A stretch of DNA of 64,000 nucleotides, from positions 22,759 to 86,758 of the forward strand of contig CAZFTJ010000019.1 of the NCBI GenBank assembly GCA_964521865.1. The letters are read 5' to 3'. Below, one piece after another: positions 45,667-54,048 of the stretch (positions are counted from its first letter, which is position 1; each line of letters opens with the position of its first letter). Origin of the DNA: CAYSRJ01 sp964521865 (GTDB lineage: Bacteria; Spirochaetota; B62-G9; DRHN01). The translations under genes were made by a program, and so were the position numbers. The notes under the pieces were generated by a model. That model was not told where the DNA came from. It searched no databases and was given only the letters and a program-made list of their open reading frames with translations.

Positions 45667-46149
45667 GTGAAGCGGATTAGACCCGGGCGGTGTGCACGGC
45701 TTGTTTTATTACCGGCCGTTCTTTTTATTTCTCTTTATTTTACCCTGTCTTTACAAACGGAAGCATATGCACAGGAAAAAGACATACCCTCTGAAGAAGA
45801 TTCGGCCTTTGAAGATGAAATACTTTTGGGCGACCACCTTATAATGCCCGAGACGCTGCTGCAGCGCATACAGGCCAAAGAAAAAGATTTTATTCTCTTC
45901 GATCTGCGGAAACCTTCTCAGTATGCACAGGGACACGTGAAGTATGCACAGCAGTGCCCGTGGGGTAATGGTGATTTCAAGAGAAAAAGTGCAGGATTCC
46001 CGCTGGATAAAGACATCATTGTTATCAGCGGAAACGGCGGGGACGGCATCAAGGCGGTACTGTTTCTGCTCGCCGGGGGCTTTACCCGGGTTTTCAGTGT
46101 CGAAGGCGGGATGGAGAACTGGCTGTATAAGGAGTATCTCGAACGCTGA
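45667..46149 (+). CDS. exported rhodanese-like protein lacking the active-site cysteine
   Basis: 160 residues: a Sec signal (RLVLLPAVLFISLYFTLS, cleavage near AYAQ) and a rhodanese fold with FILFDLRKPSQYAQGHVKYA and GGFTRVFSVEGGMENW. The active-site loop, normally C-x-x-G-x-R/x-S, reads ISGNGGDGIKA, so the catalytic Cys is Ser. It cannot form a persulfide in the usual way and is probably a binding or structural domain. It begins with GTG, preceded by AAAGGA. Confidence 0.75.
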   Translation: MKRIRPGRCARLVLLPAVLFISLYFTLSLQTEAYAQEKDIPSEEDSAFEDEILLGDHLIMPETLLQRIQAKEKDFILFDLRKPSQYAQGHVKYAQQCPWGNGDFKRKSAGFPLDKDIIVISGNGGDGIKAVLFLLAGGFTRVFSVEGGMENWLYKEYLER

Positions 46150-46210
46150 TCCCCCGTTTTTTCGAACCGTTATTTCGAAATACTCAAAAGACGACAATCG
46201 GACCGTCACT

Positions 46211-46229
46211 GGAACACAAAATGTGTTCC
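46211..46229. repeat. perfect 8-bp hairpin in a convergent gap
   Basis: GGAACACA-AAA-TGTGTTCC lies in the 197-base gap between the rhodanese-like gene and cimA, which converge. No U-tract follows on either strand, so it is a weak terminator candidate at best. The rest of the gap shows nothing. Confidence 0.3.
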
Positions 46230-46346
46230 CGTTGCTAACGGCGGAGCAGGAATCTTTGGCGGGATTCAATGTGTTTGGATTACTGTCTTCGAAAGAAAAG
46301 ACCTGCCCGGGGATTAGAGATGAGCTTCATAAAAATACCGGGAGTC

Positions 46347-47945
46347 TCACTGTTTACGTTTTATGATTCTTCCCGCCTTTTCATCCTTCATGAGTTTGTA
46401 TGATATTGAATCGACGAGTGCAATCCAGCTTGCCTCCATCAGGTTTTGAGAGACGCCGACAGTGCCCCACGTGTCTGTTTGGTCGCTGCTCTGAATAAGC
46501 ACTCGCACCTGCGCCTCCGTTGCCCTGTTGGTTTCCAGTACGCGCACCTTATAATCCACGAGCCGCATCTCTTCGAGTGTGGGGTAGAATATGGTGAGCG
46601 CCTTCCTCATGGCTTTGTCGAGCGCATTGACCGGGCCGACGCCTTCGCTTGCGGTAAGCTCCTTTTCTCCGTCAACTATTACCTTCATCGTCGCTTCGGA
46701 CAGCGGTTGTTGTTTCGGTCCCCTCTTTTCCGTGATTACTCTGAAACCTTCGAGCCGGAAGTAGTCGTTCCATTGCTTGATGAGTTTTTTTAACAGTATT
46801 TCAAATGAACCTTCTGCCCCTTCAAACTGATATCCGGCATCTTCGAGCTCCTTGAGCTTCTGGAGAATATCTCTGGTTTTTGCGGAATGCTCCTCGATGC
46901 CGCTCAGATCGATGCCGAATTGTGATGCCTTGAAATAGATGTTGCTTTTTCCCGAGAGATCCGAAACGAGCACCCGGCGCATATTGCCGACCAGCTCGGG
47001 GTCGATGTGCTCGTAGGTTCTCAGGTTTTTCATCATTGCGTCCACATGGATACCACCCTTGTGGGTAAAAGCACTTTCACCCACGAAGGGCATCCATGCA
47101 TAATGGCTCATATTTGCAAGCTCGCTGACGTATCTTGAAACTTCCGACAGTTTCTTAAGATTGTCGTCACTGATGCAGTCTATTCCCATCTTGAGCTTGA
47201 GAACCGGAATAATGGAGCACAGATTCGCGTTACCGCACCGCTCACCATACCCGTTGATTGTTCCCTGCACCTGCACCGCACCGTGTCTGACGGCTTCGAT
47301 CGTAACGGCAACCCCAAGGTCTGAGTCGTTATGAGCGTGTATCCCGAGAGGAGAATGCACATTTTTTTCAACGACCTGAAAGATTTTTCCGACTTCAAAG
47401 GGAAGTGTGCCCCCGTTCGTATCGGCGAGCACAATCGTGTCCGCTCCTCCCCTGTGTGCGGCATACAGAGTCTCCAGTGCGTAGCCGGGATTTTCCCGAT
47501 ACCCATCGAAGAAATGTTCCGCGTCATAAATGACCTCGAGACCCGTTCCCTTGAGGTATGCGACGGAATCTTCGATCATCTTTAGATTTTCCCTGAGGGT
47601 GGTTCGTATGGCCTCTTTAACATGCAGGTCCCACGATTTGCCGAAGATGGTGGCTGTCGGAGCTCCGGCATCGATGATTGCCCGCAGATTGGGGTCTTCA
47701 TCGGGCCTGTTTTTCGCCTTTCGGGTGCTGCCAAATGAGGAGATTTTTGCGTTTTCTAACTTTACTTTCCGAACTTTTTCGAAAAAAGCTATGTCCTTGG
47801 GATTCGAACCCGGCCACCCGCCCTCTATATAGTGTATGCCCAGATAATCGAGCTCCCGTGCCACCTTTACCTTGTCCTCGCTTGAGAAGGTTACCCCCTC
47901 ACCCTGGCTGCCGTCCCTGAGTGTCGTATCAAATAATTTTACCAT
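46347..47945 (-). CDS. cimA: (R)-citramalate synthase
   Basis: 532 residues. It condenses acetyl-CoA and pyruvate to citramalate, the threonine-independent route to 2-oxobutyrate and isoleucine. The HMGL-like TIM barrel holds FDTTLRDGSQGEGVTF, GGWPGSNPKD, DAEHFFDGYRENPGYAL, HAHNDSDLGVA and NGYGERCGNANL; the C-terminal regulatory domain follows from about 360. The FFDGY and GSTRKAK features separate CimA from LeuA. It starts 5 bases after leuA on the same strand and is the last gene of the operon. Confidence 0.9.
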   Translation of the reverse strand: MVKLFDTTLRDGSQGEGVTFSSEDKVKVARELDYLGIHYIEGGWPGSNPKDIAFFEKVRKVKLENAKISSFGSTRKAKNRPDEDPNLRAIIDAGAPTATIFGKSWDLHVKEAIRTTLRENLKMIEDSVAYLKGTGLEVIYDAEHFFDGYRENPGYALETLYAAHRGGADTIVLADTNGGTLPFEVGKIFQVVEKNVHSPLGIHAHNDSDLGVAVTIEAVRHGAVQVQGTINGYGERCGNANLCSIIPVLKLKMGIDCISDDNLKKLSEVSRYVSELANMSHYAWMPFVGESAFTHKGGIHVDAMMKNLRTYEHIDPELVGNMRRVLVSDLSGKSNIYFKASQFGIDLSGIEEHSAKTRDILQKLKELEDAGYQFEGAEGSFEILLKKLIKQWNDYFRLEGFRVITEKRGPKQQPLSEATMKVIVDGEKELTASEGVGPVNALDKAMRKALTIFYPTLEEMRLVDYKVRVLETNRATEAQVRVLIQSSDQTDTWGTVGVSQNLMEASWIALVDSISYKLMKDEKAGRIIKRKQ

Positions 47946-47950
47946 ATACC

Positions 47951-49465
47951 TTATGACCCCGTATTGTTGTTGAGGATCCTGTTAATTGCGTTGAGAAACG
48001 CATGTGCGGAGGCTTCGATGACATCGGTGGCCACACCGTACCCTCTGTAAATTTTGTTATCCTTCTCAACGGATAAAGTGACACTGCCCATGGCGTCTTT
48101 TCCCCGCGTCACAGCGTTGAGCGAGTAGCTTTTAAGCTCAATGGGCGTATCTGTGATTTTTTCGATTGCCCGATATACCGCGTCTACCGGACCGTCTCCG
48201 GTTGCCGCTTCCTGAAATATTTCGTTGTTTTTTTTCAGTTTTACGGTTGCGGTGGGAAGCACCTTATTGCCCGTTACAACGCTGAAGTAGACAAGTGAAA
48301 ATATTTCGGGCAGGATGTTGAGCTCTTCTTCGACAAGGGCGATGAGGTCTTCGTCGAACACCTCCTTCTTCTTGTCGGCAATTTCCATGAATTTTTCGTA
48401 TATCTTCGCGAAATCTTCCGCTTTCGGAAAATATCCGAGCTCGGTAAGCCGTGCCCTCAGACCGTGTTTGCCCGAATGCCTCCCGAGCACGAGGGTCGAT
48501 TTCTGCCTTCCAACCGTTTCGGGCTTCATAATCTCATATGTCAGGCTGTGTTTGATCACACCGTCCTGATGTATGCCGGCTTCGTGGGCAAATGCATTTT
48601 CTCCGACTATGGCTTTGTTCGGCTGGACCTGCATTCCCGTAAAGCTTGTAATTGTTTTGCTCAGCGGATAAATGAGCTCGGTACTGATGCCGGTTTCAAG
48701 ACCGAATGTGTCGGATCTTGTTCTGATAGCCATAACAACCTCTTCAAGAGCCGCATTACCGGCTCGTTCGCCTATGCCGTTGACCGCAACTTCCGCCTGC
48801 CTCGCCCCTGCCCTCAATGCAGTGAGTGTGTTTGCTGTTGCAAGTCCCAGATCGTTGTGGCAATGCACGCTGATAACGGCTCGCTCGATCCCGTTAACCT
48901 TGCTGATGAGATGCTCGATCAGTCTCGTGTACTCCTCCGGGGTGGTGTAGCCCACAGTGTCGGGCACATTTATGGTTGTCGCGCCTTCCCCTATAACCGC
49001 CGAATAAATGTCAACGAGAAAATCCCAGTTGCTCCGCGTTGCATCTTCGGCGGAGAATTCAACATCCTTGGTAAATGTTTTTGCGAGCCGCACCGCATCT
49101 GTGGCAAGCCGGAGCACCTGCTCCTTCGATTTTTTTAATTTGTATTTCATGTGAATATCGGAAGTTGCGATGAAGGTGTGTATCCTCTTCTTCTTTGCCG
49201 GTTCAAGCGCCCTGGCGCACTCGATAACGTCCTTTTCAAGGGCCCGCGCAAGTCCCGCTATCACCGATCCTCCCACTTTCTCTGCAATGCGATGTACGCC
49301 GTCAAACTGCTTCGGTGAAGAAATCGGGAAGCCCGCTTCGATGATGTCCACATTCATCTTTGACAGCATTTTTGCAACTTCGAGCTTCTGCTCGACAGTC
49401 ATGCTTGCACCGGGAGATTGTTCGCCGTCTCTCAGTGTCGTATCGAATATTCGTACCTTATCCAT
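47951..49465 (-). CDS. leuA: 2-isopropylmalate synthase
   Basis: 504 residues, first step of leucine synthesis from 2-oxoisovalerate and acetyl-CoA. Catalytic barrel: IFDTTLRDGEQSPGASM, IEAGFPISSP, VEFSAEDATRSN, INVPDTVGYTTPEEY, HCHNDLGLATAN and NAFAHEAGIHQDGV; the C-terminal leucine-binding dimer domain (LSVEKDNKIYRGYGVATDV) is present. The start overlaps ilvN by eight bases, and cimA follows by five bases. Together they supply leucine and isoleucine precursors. Confidence 0.95.
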   Translation of the reverse strand: MDKVRIFDTTLRDGEQSPGASMTVEQKLEVAKMLSKMNVDIIEAGFPISSPKQFDGVHRIAEKVGGSVIAGLARALEKDVIECARALEPAKKKRIHTFIATSDIHMKYKLKKSKEQVLRLATDAVRLAKTFTKDVEFSAEDATRSNWDFLVDIYSAVIGEGATTINVPDTVGYTTPEEYTRLIEHLISKVNGIERAVISVHCHNDLGLATANTLTALRAGARQAEVAVNGIGERAGNAALEEVVMAIRTRSDTFGLETGISTELIYPLSKTITSFTGMQVQPNKAIVGENAFAHEAGIHQDGVIKHSLTYEIMKPETVGRQKSTLVLGRHSGKHGLRARLTELGYFPKAEDFAKIYEKFMEIADKKKEVFDEDLIALVEEELNILPEIFSLVYFSVVTGNKVLPTATVKLKKNNEIFQEAATGDGPVDAVYRAIEKITDTPIELKSYSLNAVTRGKDAMGSVTLSVEKDNKIYRGYGVATDVIEASAHAFLNAINRILNNNTGS

Positions 49466-49967
49466 TGCCTCTGCCCCCGCCCCTGCTGAATCCTCTGGTA
49501 ATCGACACTCTGCCTGTTCGCGCGATGTCCATTATTCCATAGGGCTTTAGAATTTCAATCAGTGCTTCGATTTTATCGAAAATTCCCGTTACTTCCAATG
49601 TCAGCGTTTCATGCGATATGTCGACAATAGATCCCTTGAACACGTCGGTGATCTGGAAAATTTCCTGTCTCCTCATCGGTGGTGCTTTCACCTTGATAAG
49701 AATGAGCTCTCTGTGTACTGCGGATTTATCGGAGAGGTCCCATACCTTTATGACGTCAATGAATTTATTGAGCTGTTTCTTGATCTGTTCAACGACCTGG
49801 TCATCACCTTTGACAACGATTGTCATTCGGGAGTATTCCGCTGTGTCTGTCTCTCCGACCGATAGCTCGGTGATGTTGTAGCCGCGGCCGCTGAATAATC
49901 CGGCGATATGGGCAAGAACGCCGCTTTTATTTTCAACCAGTACTCCGAGTGTATATTCCTTTTCCAT
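49458..49967 (-). CDS. ilvN: acetolactate synthase small subunit
   Basis: 169 residues with an N-terminal ACT domain (TLGVLVENKSGVLAHIAGLF, NITELSVGETD) and the small-subunit C-terminal domain (DISHETLTLEVTGIFDKIEA). It activates the catalytic subunit and gives valine feedback inhibition. AAAGGGG precedes the start; 65 bases after ilvB and overlapping leuA. IlvH is an equivalent name. Confidence 0.92.
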   Translation of the reverse strand: MEKEYTLGVLVENKSGVLAHIAGLFSGRGYNITELSVGETDTAEYSRMTIVVKGDDQVVEQIKKQLNKFIDVIKVWDLSDKSAVHRELILIKVKAPPMRRQEIFQITDVFKGSIVDISHETLTLEVTGIFDKIEALIEILKPYGIMDIARTGRVSITRGFSRGGGRGNG

Positions 49968-50032
49968 TCTATCGCCCCTTTCGTGGAATTATTTATGCAT
50001 ATCAGCTGTCATTTATTCGGTCATACCCTGCC

Positions 50033-51787
50033 TCAGGCCAGAAGATAGTTTTCGGCATCCTCCCTGCTGCTTATCATCGTTTTAATCGGCGCACCTGCCG
50101 GTACCATTGGTGTTACATTTTCCTCCGGATGTATGATAAAGTCCATAATAACGGGCTTGTCGACTTTGATGGCGTCGATCAGCGCGTCTTTTACCTCGTC
50201 TTTTTTCCGGATCCTCATGCCGACGGCGAAGTAGGCCTCTGCAAGCTTCACAAAATCCGGAACGTAGGGCGGACATTCCGGTCCCGGATTGCAGCAAATT
50301 TCCGGACATCTTTTGTCTCTCCTCAGGCAGGTTGCGGCATAGCGTCTGTCGAAGAAAAATTCCTGCCACTGCCGAACCATGCCGAGATACCCATTATTGA
50401 GAATCAATACCTTGATGGGAAGCATATTCTGCGTTATAGTGGCAAGCTCCTGAATATTCATCTGTATGCTTCCATCGCCTGCGATATCTATGACCGTCGC
50501 CTCGGGATGGGCAAGCTGGGCGCCGATTGCCGCAGGCATACCGTATCCCATTGTGCCGAGTCCGCCGGAGGTGATAAGCTGGCGCGGCCTCGTGTACTTG
50601 TAGAATTGAGCCGCCCACATTTGATTCTGGCCGACTTCGGTTGCAATGATTGCATTCCCCCCGGTGACCTCATACAGTTTTTCAATGATGAACTGCGGCC
50701 GCAGAATATCATCCCCGGTCCCGTAGGTAAGTGGATGTTCTTTCTTCCACTGTCCGATTTCCCTGATCCATTCGTCGATATCGAGCTTCTTTGCATGCTT
50801 GAGCATCTCCAGTAAAATCTGCTTTGCATCACCGACAACAGGTATGTCGATTGAGACATTCTTGCTGATTGAAGCGGGATCGATGTCAATGTGGATGAAT
50901 TTTGCCTTTGGAGCAAACATGGACAGTTTGCCGGTTACCCTGTCGTCGAACCTCGCTCCCACCGCGATAAGCAGGTCGCATTTGTCTACTGCGTAGTTTG
51001 CCGTCTTAGTGCCGTGCATACCGAGCATTCCCAGAAACTGATTGTCGGTACCCGGAAAGGCCCCGAGTCCCATGAGCGTCAGCGTGACGGGAATGCCCGT
51101 TTTCTTTGCAAACCTGGCAAGCTCCTCGGAAGCATTGGAAGTAATGACGCCTCCTCCTGCATATATGAGCGGTCGTTTCGAAGCGCCGATTGCATCCATG
51201 AGCCTTTTGATCTGTCGGGGATTCCCCTTCATGGTGACATTATATCCGGGTATCTTTATATCCTCAGAGTACATGAAATCCAGTTTCGCCGTTAAGATAT
51301 CCCTGGGCAGGTCCACAACAACCGGGCCGGGCCTTCCGGTCTTTGCAATATAAAAGGCTTGCTTTAAAATGATGCAGAGGTCGTTGGGATCTTTAACAAT
51401 GAAGTTGTGTTTTGTGACCGGCCTTGTGATTCCAGTTGTATCCGCCTCCTGAAATGCATCGTTGCCGATGCTTGCAGTCGGCACCTGGCCCGTCAGGGCG
51501 ACAATGGGCACGGAATCCATGTATGCAGTAGCAAGGCCGGTGACGATATTCGTTGCCCCGGGTCCGCTCGTCACGATACATACACCGGGCTCCCCTGTAC
51601 TCCGCGCGTATCCATCTGCTGCATGAATGGCGCCCTGCTCATGTTTTGTGATGACCATGTTGAGCTTTTTGTCTCCATAGAGCGCATCAAACAGCGGAAT
51701 GACGACGCCCCCTGGAATGCCGAACAGGGTTGTGACCTTCTCCCTGTGAAGAATTTCAACTATCGCTCTGGCTCCGTTTATTTTCAT
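50033..51787 (-). CDS. ilvB: acetolactate synthase large subunit
   Basis: 584 residues, thiamine diphosphate- and FAD-dependent. It makes 2-acetolactate (valine/leucine) or acetohydroxybutyrate (isoleucine). The catalytic Glu is in ITKHEQGAIHAADGYAR; FAD-region GMHGTKTANYAV; the thiamine motif is IAGDGSIQMN through NNGYLGMVRQWQ. The middle FARFDDRVTGK-type and VGARFDDR stretches are present. Start ATG 51787 follows GAGAAGGG. A dispersed repeat fills the gap to ilvD. Confidence 0.95.
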   Translation of the reverse strand: MKINGARAIVEILHREKVTTLFGIPGGVVIPLFDALYGDKKLNMVITKHEQGAIHAADGYARSTGEPGVCIVTSGPGATNIVTGLATAYMDSVPIVALTGQVPTASIGNDAFQEADTTGITRPVTKHNFIVKDPNDLCIILKQAFYIAKTGRPGPVVVDLPRDILTAKLDFMYSEDIKIPGYNVTMKGNPRQIKRLMDAIGASKRPLIYAGGGVITSNASEELARFAKKTGIPVTLTLMGLGAFPGTDNQFLGMLGMHGTKTANYAVDKCDLLIAVGARFDDRVTGKLSMFAPKAKFIHIDIDPASISKNVSIDIPVVGDAKQILLEMLKHAKKLDIDEWIREIGQWKKEHPLTYGTGDDILRPQFIIEKLYEVTGGNAIIATEVGQNQMWAAQFYKYTRPRQLITSGGLGTMGYGMPAAIGAQLAHPEATVIDIAGDGSIQMNIQELATITQNMLPIKVLILNNGYLGMVRQWQEFFFDRRYAATCLRRDKRCPEICCNPGPECPPYVPDFVKLAEAYFAVGMRIRKKDEVKDALIDAIKVDKPVIMDFIIHPEENVTPMVPAGAPIKTMISSREDAENYLLA

Positions 51788-51918
51788 ACCCTTCTCCTCA
51801 ATGTAGGTTGCCGCGTATTCGACACACAGTACACGACACATATAAACGAAAGACGCGGGTAGCGCTGTAATGCATGCACTCGCGCATTTCCGGTTTGTCA
51901 AACGTACAATAAAATCAA

Positions 51919-51985
51919 GGCACGTGCACCGGCGGCATTATTCGGACATAGAATGTCCGTATTATGCCGGGCAACCGGACCCGGC
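51919..51985. repeat. dispersed hairpin repeat, copy 4 (ilvD-ilvB gap)
   Basis: GGCACGTGCACC, GGCGGC, then ATTATTCGGACAT-AGA-ATGTCCGTATTAT, a hairpin with an arm mismatch at one place, then GCCGGG and CCCGGC as a second stem. It lies just past the ilvD stop and before ilvB on the same transcript. Confidence 0.65.
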
Positions 51986-51994
51986 AGAATCCCG

Positions 51995-53665
51995 CTACAG
52001 TGGGAATACCGCGCCCCTGGCTGCAGAGCTCACCAGTTTTGAGTATCTGTACATGTAGCCGCTCGATATATTCGGTTTCCTCGCCCCTTTTGCCTTGATT
52101 TCTTCAAGACGCTTCTCGATTTCGTCGTCACCGAGCTTGAGGGTGATCCTTTTTCCGGGAATGTTGATTTCAATACGGTCTCCCTCCTGCACAGCGGCAA
52201 TCGGGCCGAACCCGGCGGCCTCGGGAGAAATATGCCCCACCGAAGAACCACGGGTTGCGCCTGAAAATCGTCCATCGGTAATAAGCGCCACGGATTTATC
52301 TAGTCCCATACCGGCAATTGCCGAAGTGGGTGTCAGCATCTCCCGCATACCGGGGCCGCCCCTGGGACCTTCGTATCTGATGACGATTACATCACCCTTT
52401 TTAATTTTTTTGCCTAAAATGGCGTCCACTGCGTCCTCTTCCGATTCGAATACCCGTGCAGGACCTTCATGGACCATCATATCCGGAACGACTGCGGCAC
52501 TTTTCACTACGGAGCCTTCCGGAGCGATGTTTCCCTTGAGAATGGTGAGCCCGCCGGATGCATGACGGGGCTTATCTATGGAAGCGATGACTGCGTTATC
52601 CGCAACCTGCGCATGTGAAATTATTTCACCGATCGTTTTTCCCGTTACGCTTTTCTGATCTGTATGCACAAGTTTTTTTCTCGATAATTCGTGCATGACT
52701 GCGGGTATGCCGCCTGCCCGGTTGAGGTCTTCCATATGGTCCGGACCTGAGGGCGCGAGGTTGCACAGATGCGGTACTCTGGCGCTCAAGGCGTCGAAAT
52801 CATCGAGATTGATCTCCACCTCACCGTAGTAGGCGATTGCCGGAAGGTGCAGTGCCGTATTCGTCGAGCCACCGACAGCCATGTCCACCATTATTGCATT
52901 GTAAAAGGCCTCCTTTGTCATGATGTCCCTCGGGCGAACATCGGCTTCTATGAGCGGAAGAATAGAAGCACCGGCCTCTTTTGCAAGTCTTATTCTGTCG
53001 GCATACACGGCGGGTATTGTGCCGTTTCCGGGCATGGCCATTCCGAGCACCTCGGTGAGGCAGTTCATCGAGTTGGCGGTATACAGGCCCGAACAGCACC
53101 CCGCTCCGGGGCATGCACATCGTTCGATGAGCTCGAGCTCCTCATCGGAGATTTTTCCGGATTCGTATTCGCCGACTGCTTCGAACACATCGTCCACACC
53201 GAGCTTTTTTCCCAGCAGGTCGCCGGCGAGCATGGGTCCTCCCGAAACGACGATCGTGGGAATGTTAATCCGCATGGCTGCGATGAGCATGCCGGGGACG
53301 ATTTTGTCGCAGTTCGTTATCATAACCAGGCCGTCAAACGGTGTACCCATTGCCACGACTTCAATCGAATCCGCAATAAGCTCCCTGCTCCCGAGGGAAT
53401 ACTTCATACCGATATGGTCCATGGCAAGTCCGTCGCATATGCCGATTGTGCCGAATTCGAGCGGTGTGCCGCCGCTCGATCTGATACCCGCTTTCACCGC
53501 TTCAGCTACCTTTTGAAGATGTATGTGCCCGGGGATTATTTCATTGGCGGAGTTTACGACCCCGATTATAGGCCTGTCGATTTCATCCTTTGTAAGGCCC
53601 AGTGCGTAGAGCAGCGATCTGTGCGGAGCCCGCGCAACGCCTTTTTTCATTCCATCACTTCGCAT
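51995..53665 (-). CDS. ilvD: dihydroxy-acid dehydratase
   Basis: 556 residues with the iron-sulfur cysteines in ITNCDKIVPGM and CPGAGCCSGLYTANSM, and the dihydroxyacid site GGSTNTALHL. It makes the 2-oxo acids of the branched-chain pathway. Start ATG 53665 has GGAGGT. It is the first gene of ilvD-ilvB-ilvN-leuA-cimA, preceded by an attenuator leader at 53804-53963. The longer reading frame up to 53803 runs through a repeat and the terminator and is not the true start. Confidence 0.95.
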   Translation of the reverse strand: MRSDGMKKGVARAPHRSLLYALGLTKDEIDRPIIGVVNSANEIIPGHIHLQKVAEAVKAGIRSSGGTPLEFGTIGICDGLAMDHIGMKYSLGSRELIADSIEVVAMGTPFDGLVMITNCDKIVPGMLIAAMRINIPTIVVSGGPMLAGDLLGKKLGVDDVFEAVGEYESGKISDEELELIERCACPGAGCCSGLYTANSMNCLTEVLGMAMPGNGTIPAVYADRIRLAKEAGASILPLIEADVRPRDIMTKEAFYNAIMVDMAVGGSTNTALHLPAIAYYGEVEINLDDFDALSARVPHLCNLAPSGPDHMEDLNRAGGIPAVMHELSRKKLVHTDQKSVTGKTIGEIISHAQVADNAVIASIDKPRHASGGLTILKGNIAPEGSVVKSAAVVPDMMVHEGPARVFESEEDAVDAILGKKIKKGDVIVIRYEGPRGGPGMREMLTPTSAIAGMGLDKSVALITDGRFSGATRGSSVGHISPEAAGFGPIAAVQEGDRIEINIPGKRITLKLGDDEIEKRLEEIKAKGARKPNISSGYMYRYSKLVSSAARGAVFPL

Positions 53666-53694
53666 AATACCTCCATTCAGTATAAAATTTACCG

Positions 53695-53740
53695 TTATTC
53701 GGACGTTTCGCGACCGAATACCCCAGCCGGTACACGCACC
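53695..53740. repeat. dispersed hairpin repeat, copy 5 (attenuator to ilvD)
   Basis: TTATTCGGACG-TTTCG-CGACCGAATA followed by CCGGTACACGCACC aligns with the same region of the copy at 40120. It sits between the attenuator and the ilvD ribosome site. A second stem, TGGTATGC/GCATACCA, lies just beyond toward the terminator. Confidence 0.5.
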
Positions 53741-53803
53741 TGATGTGGTATGCATCGCTTCGCACCGCATACCAAAATGATTCCGGGTTGCCTCCTTATA
53801 CAA

Positions 53804-53900
53804 TAAAAAAACCCGCTGAAGGCAGCGGGTTTAAAATACACTATGCCGCTGCCTAGGGAAAGAATAGAAGGAGTACGATAATGCTGATGATAACGGCAGC
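53804..53900 (-). promoter_or_regulatory. transcription attenuator (1:2:3:4 RNA structures) of the ilv operon
   Basis: On the minus strand, terminator hairpin ACCCGCTG-CCTT-CAGCGGGT (53811-53830) is followed by seven T residues (53804-53810). GGCAGCGG (53846-53853), which overlaps the leader stop codon by one base, can pair with CCGCTGCC (53821-53828) in the terminator's 5' half and loop: this is the antiterminator. GCTGCC (53895-53900) in the leader peptide codons for Ala22-Ala23 can pair with GGCAGC of the antiterminator arm. Stalled ribosomes on the Val/Ile/Leu codons would cover the first arm and free the second to pair with the third. Confidence 0.8.
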
Positions 53901-53963
53901 GATAACGCCAAACGACGAATCTTTATGGAAACAGCGGCCTATAAAAAAATTGTTTGATTTCAT
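53853..53963 (-). CDS. ilv operon leader peptide, 36 residues
   Basis: ATG at 53963 to TAG at 53853. The peptide begins MKSNNFFIGRCFHKDSSF and ends GVIAAVIISIIVLLLFFP. From residue 19 onward, ten of eighteen residues are Val, Ile or Leu in a cluster (codons GTT ATC ... GTT ATC ATC AGC ATT ATC GTA CTC CTT CTA). That is the regulated amino-acid set of the operon downstream. The stop codon lies 23 bases before the terminator hairpin. The ribosome site is weak (AAGATAGAATG). Function: ribosome stalling when charged tRNA for Ile, Val or Leu is scarce. Confidence 0.8.
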   Translation of the reverse strand: MKSNNFFIGRCFHKDSSFGVIAAVIISIIVLLLFFP

Positions 53964-54007
53964 TTCATTCTATCTTATTTTGGTCTGTACTGAATGTGAT
54001 GTAGTTT

Positions 54008-54035
54008 AAGATACTCGGAAAGCTGTTTTTGTCAA
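54008..54035 (-). promoter_or_regulatory. predicted promoter of the ilv leader
   Basis: Minus strand TTGACA (54030-54035), 16-base spacer, TATCTT (54008-54013). It lies 45 bases before the leader ATG, in the correct place for an attenuator-controlled operon, and overlaps the ribosome site region of the divergent kinase gene, so the two may compete. Confidence 0.55.
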
Positions 54036-54048
54036 GCAAAAAAGGAGT

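Noticed and set aside
52769..53743. Plus-strand open frame of 324 codons across ilvD
   Set aside because: Antisense to a well-conserved ilvD; Cys/His-rich product of no known family and no ribosome site.
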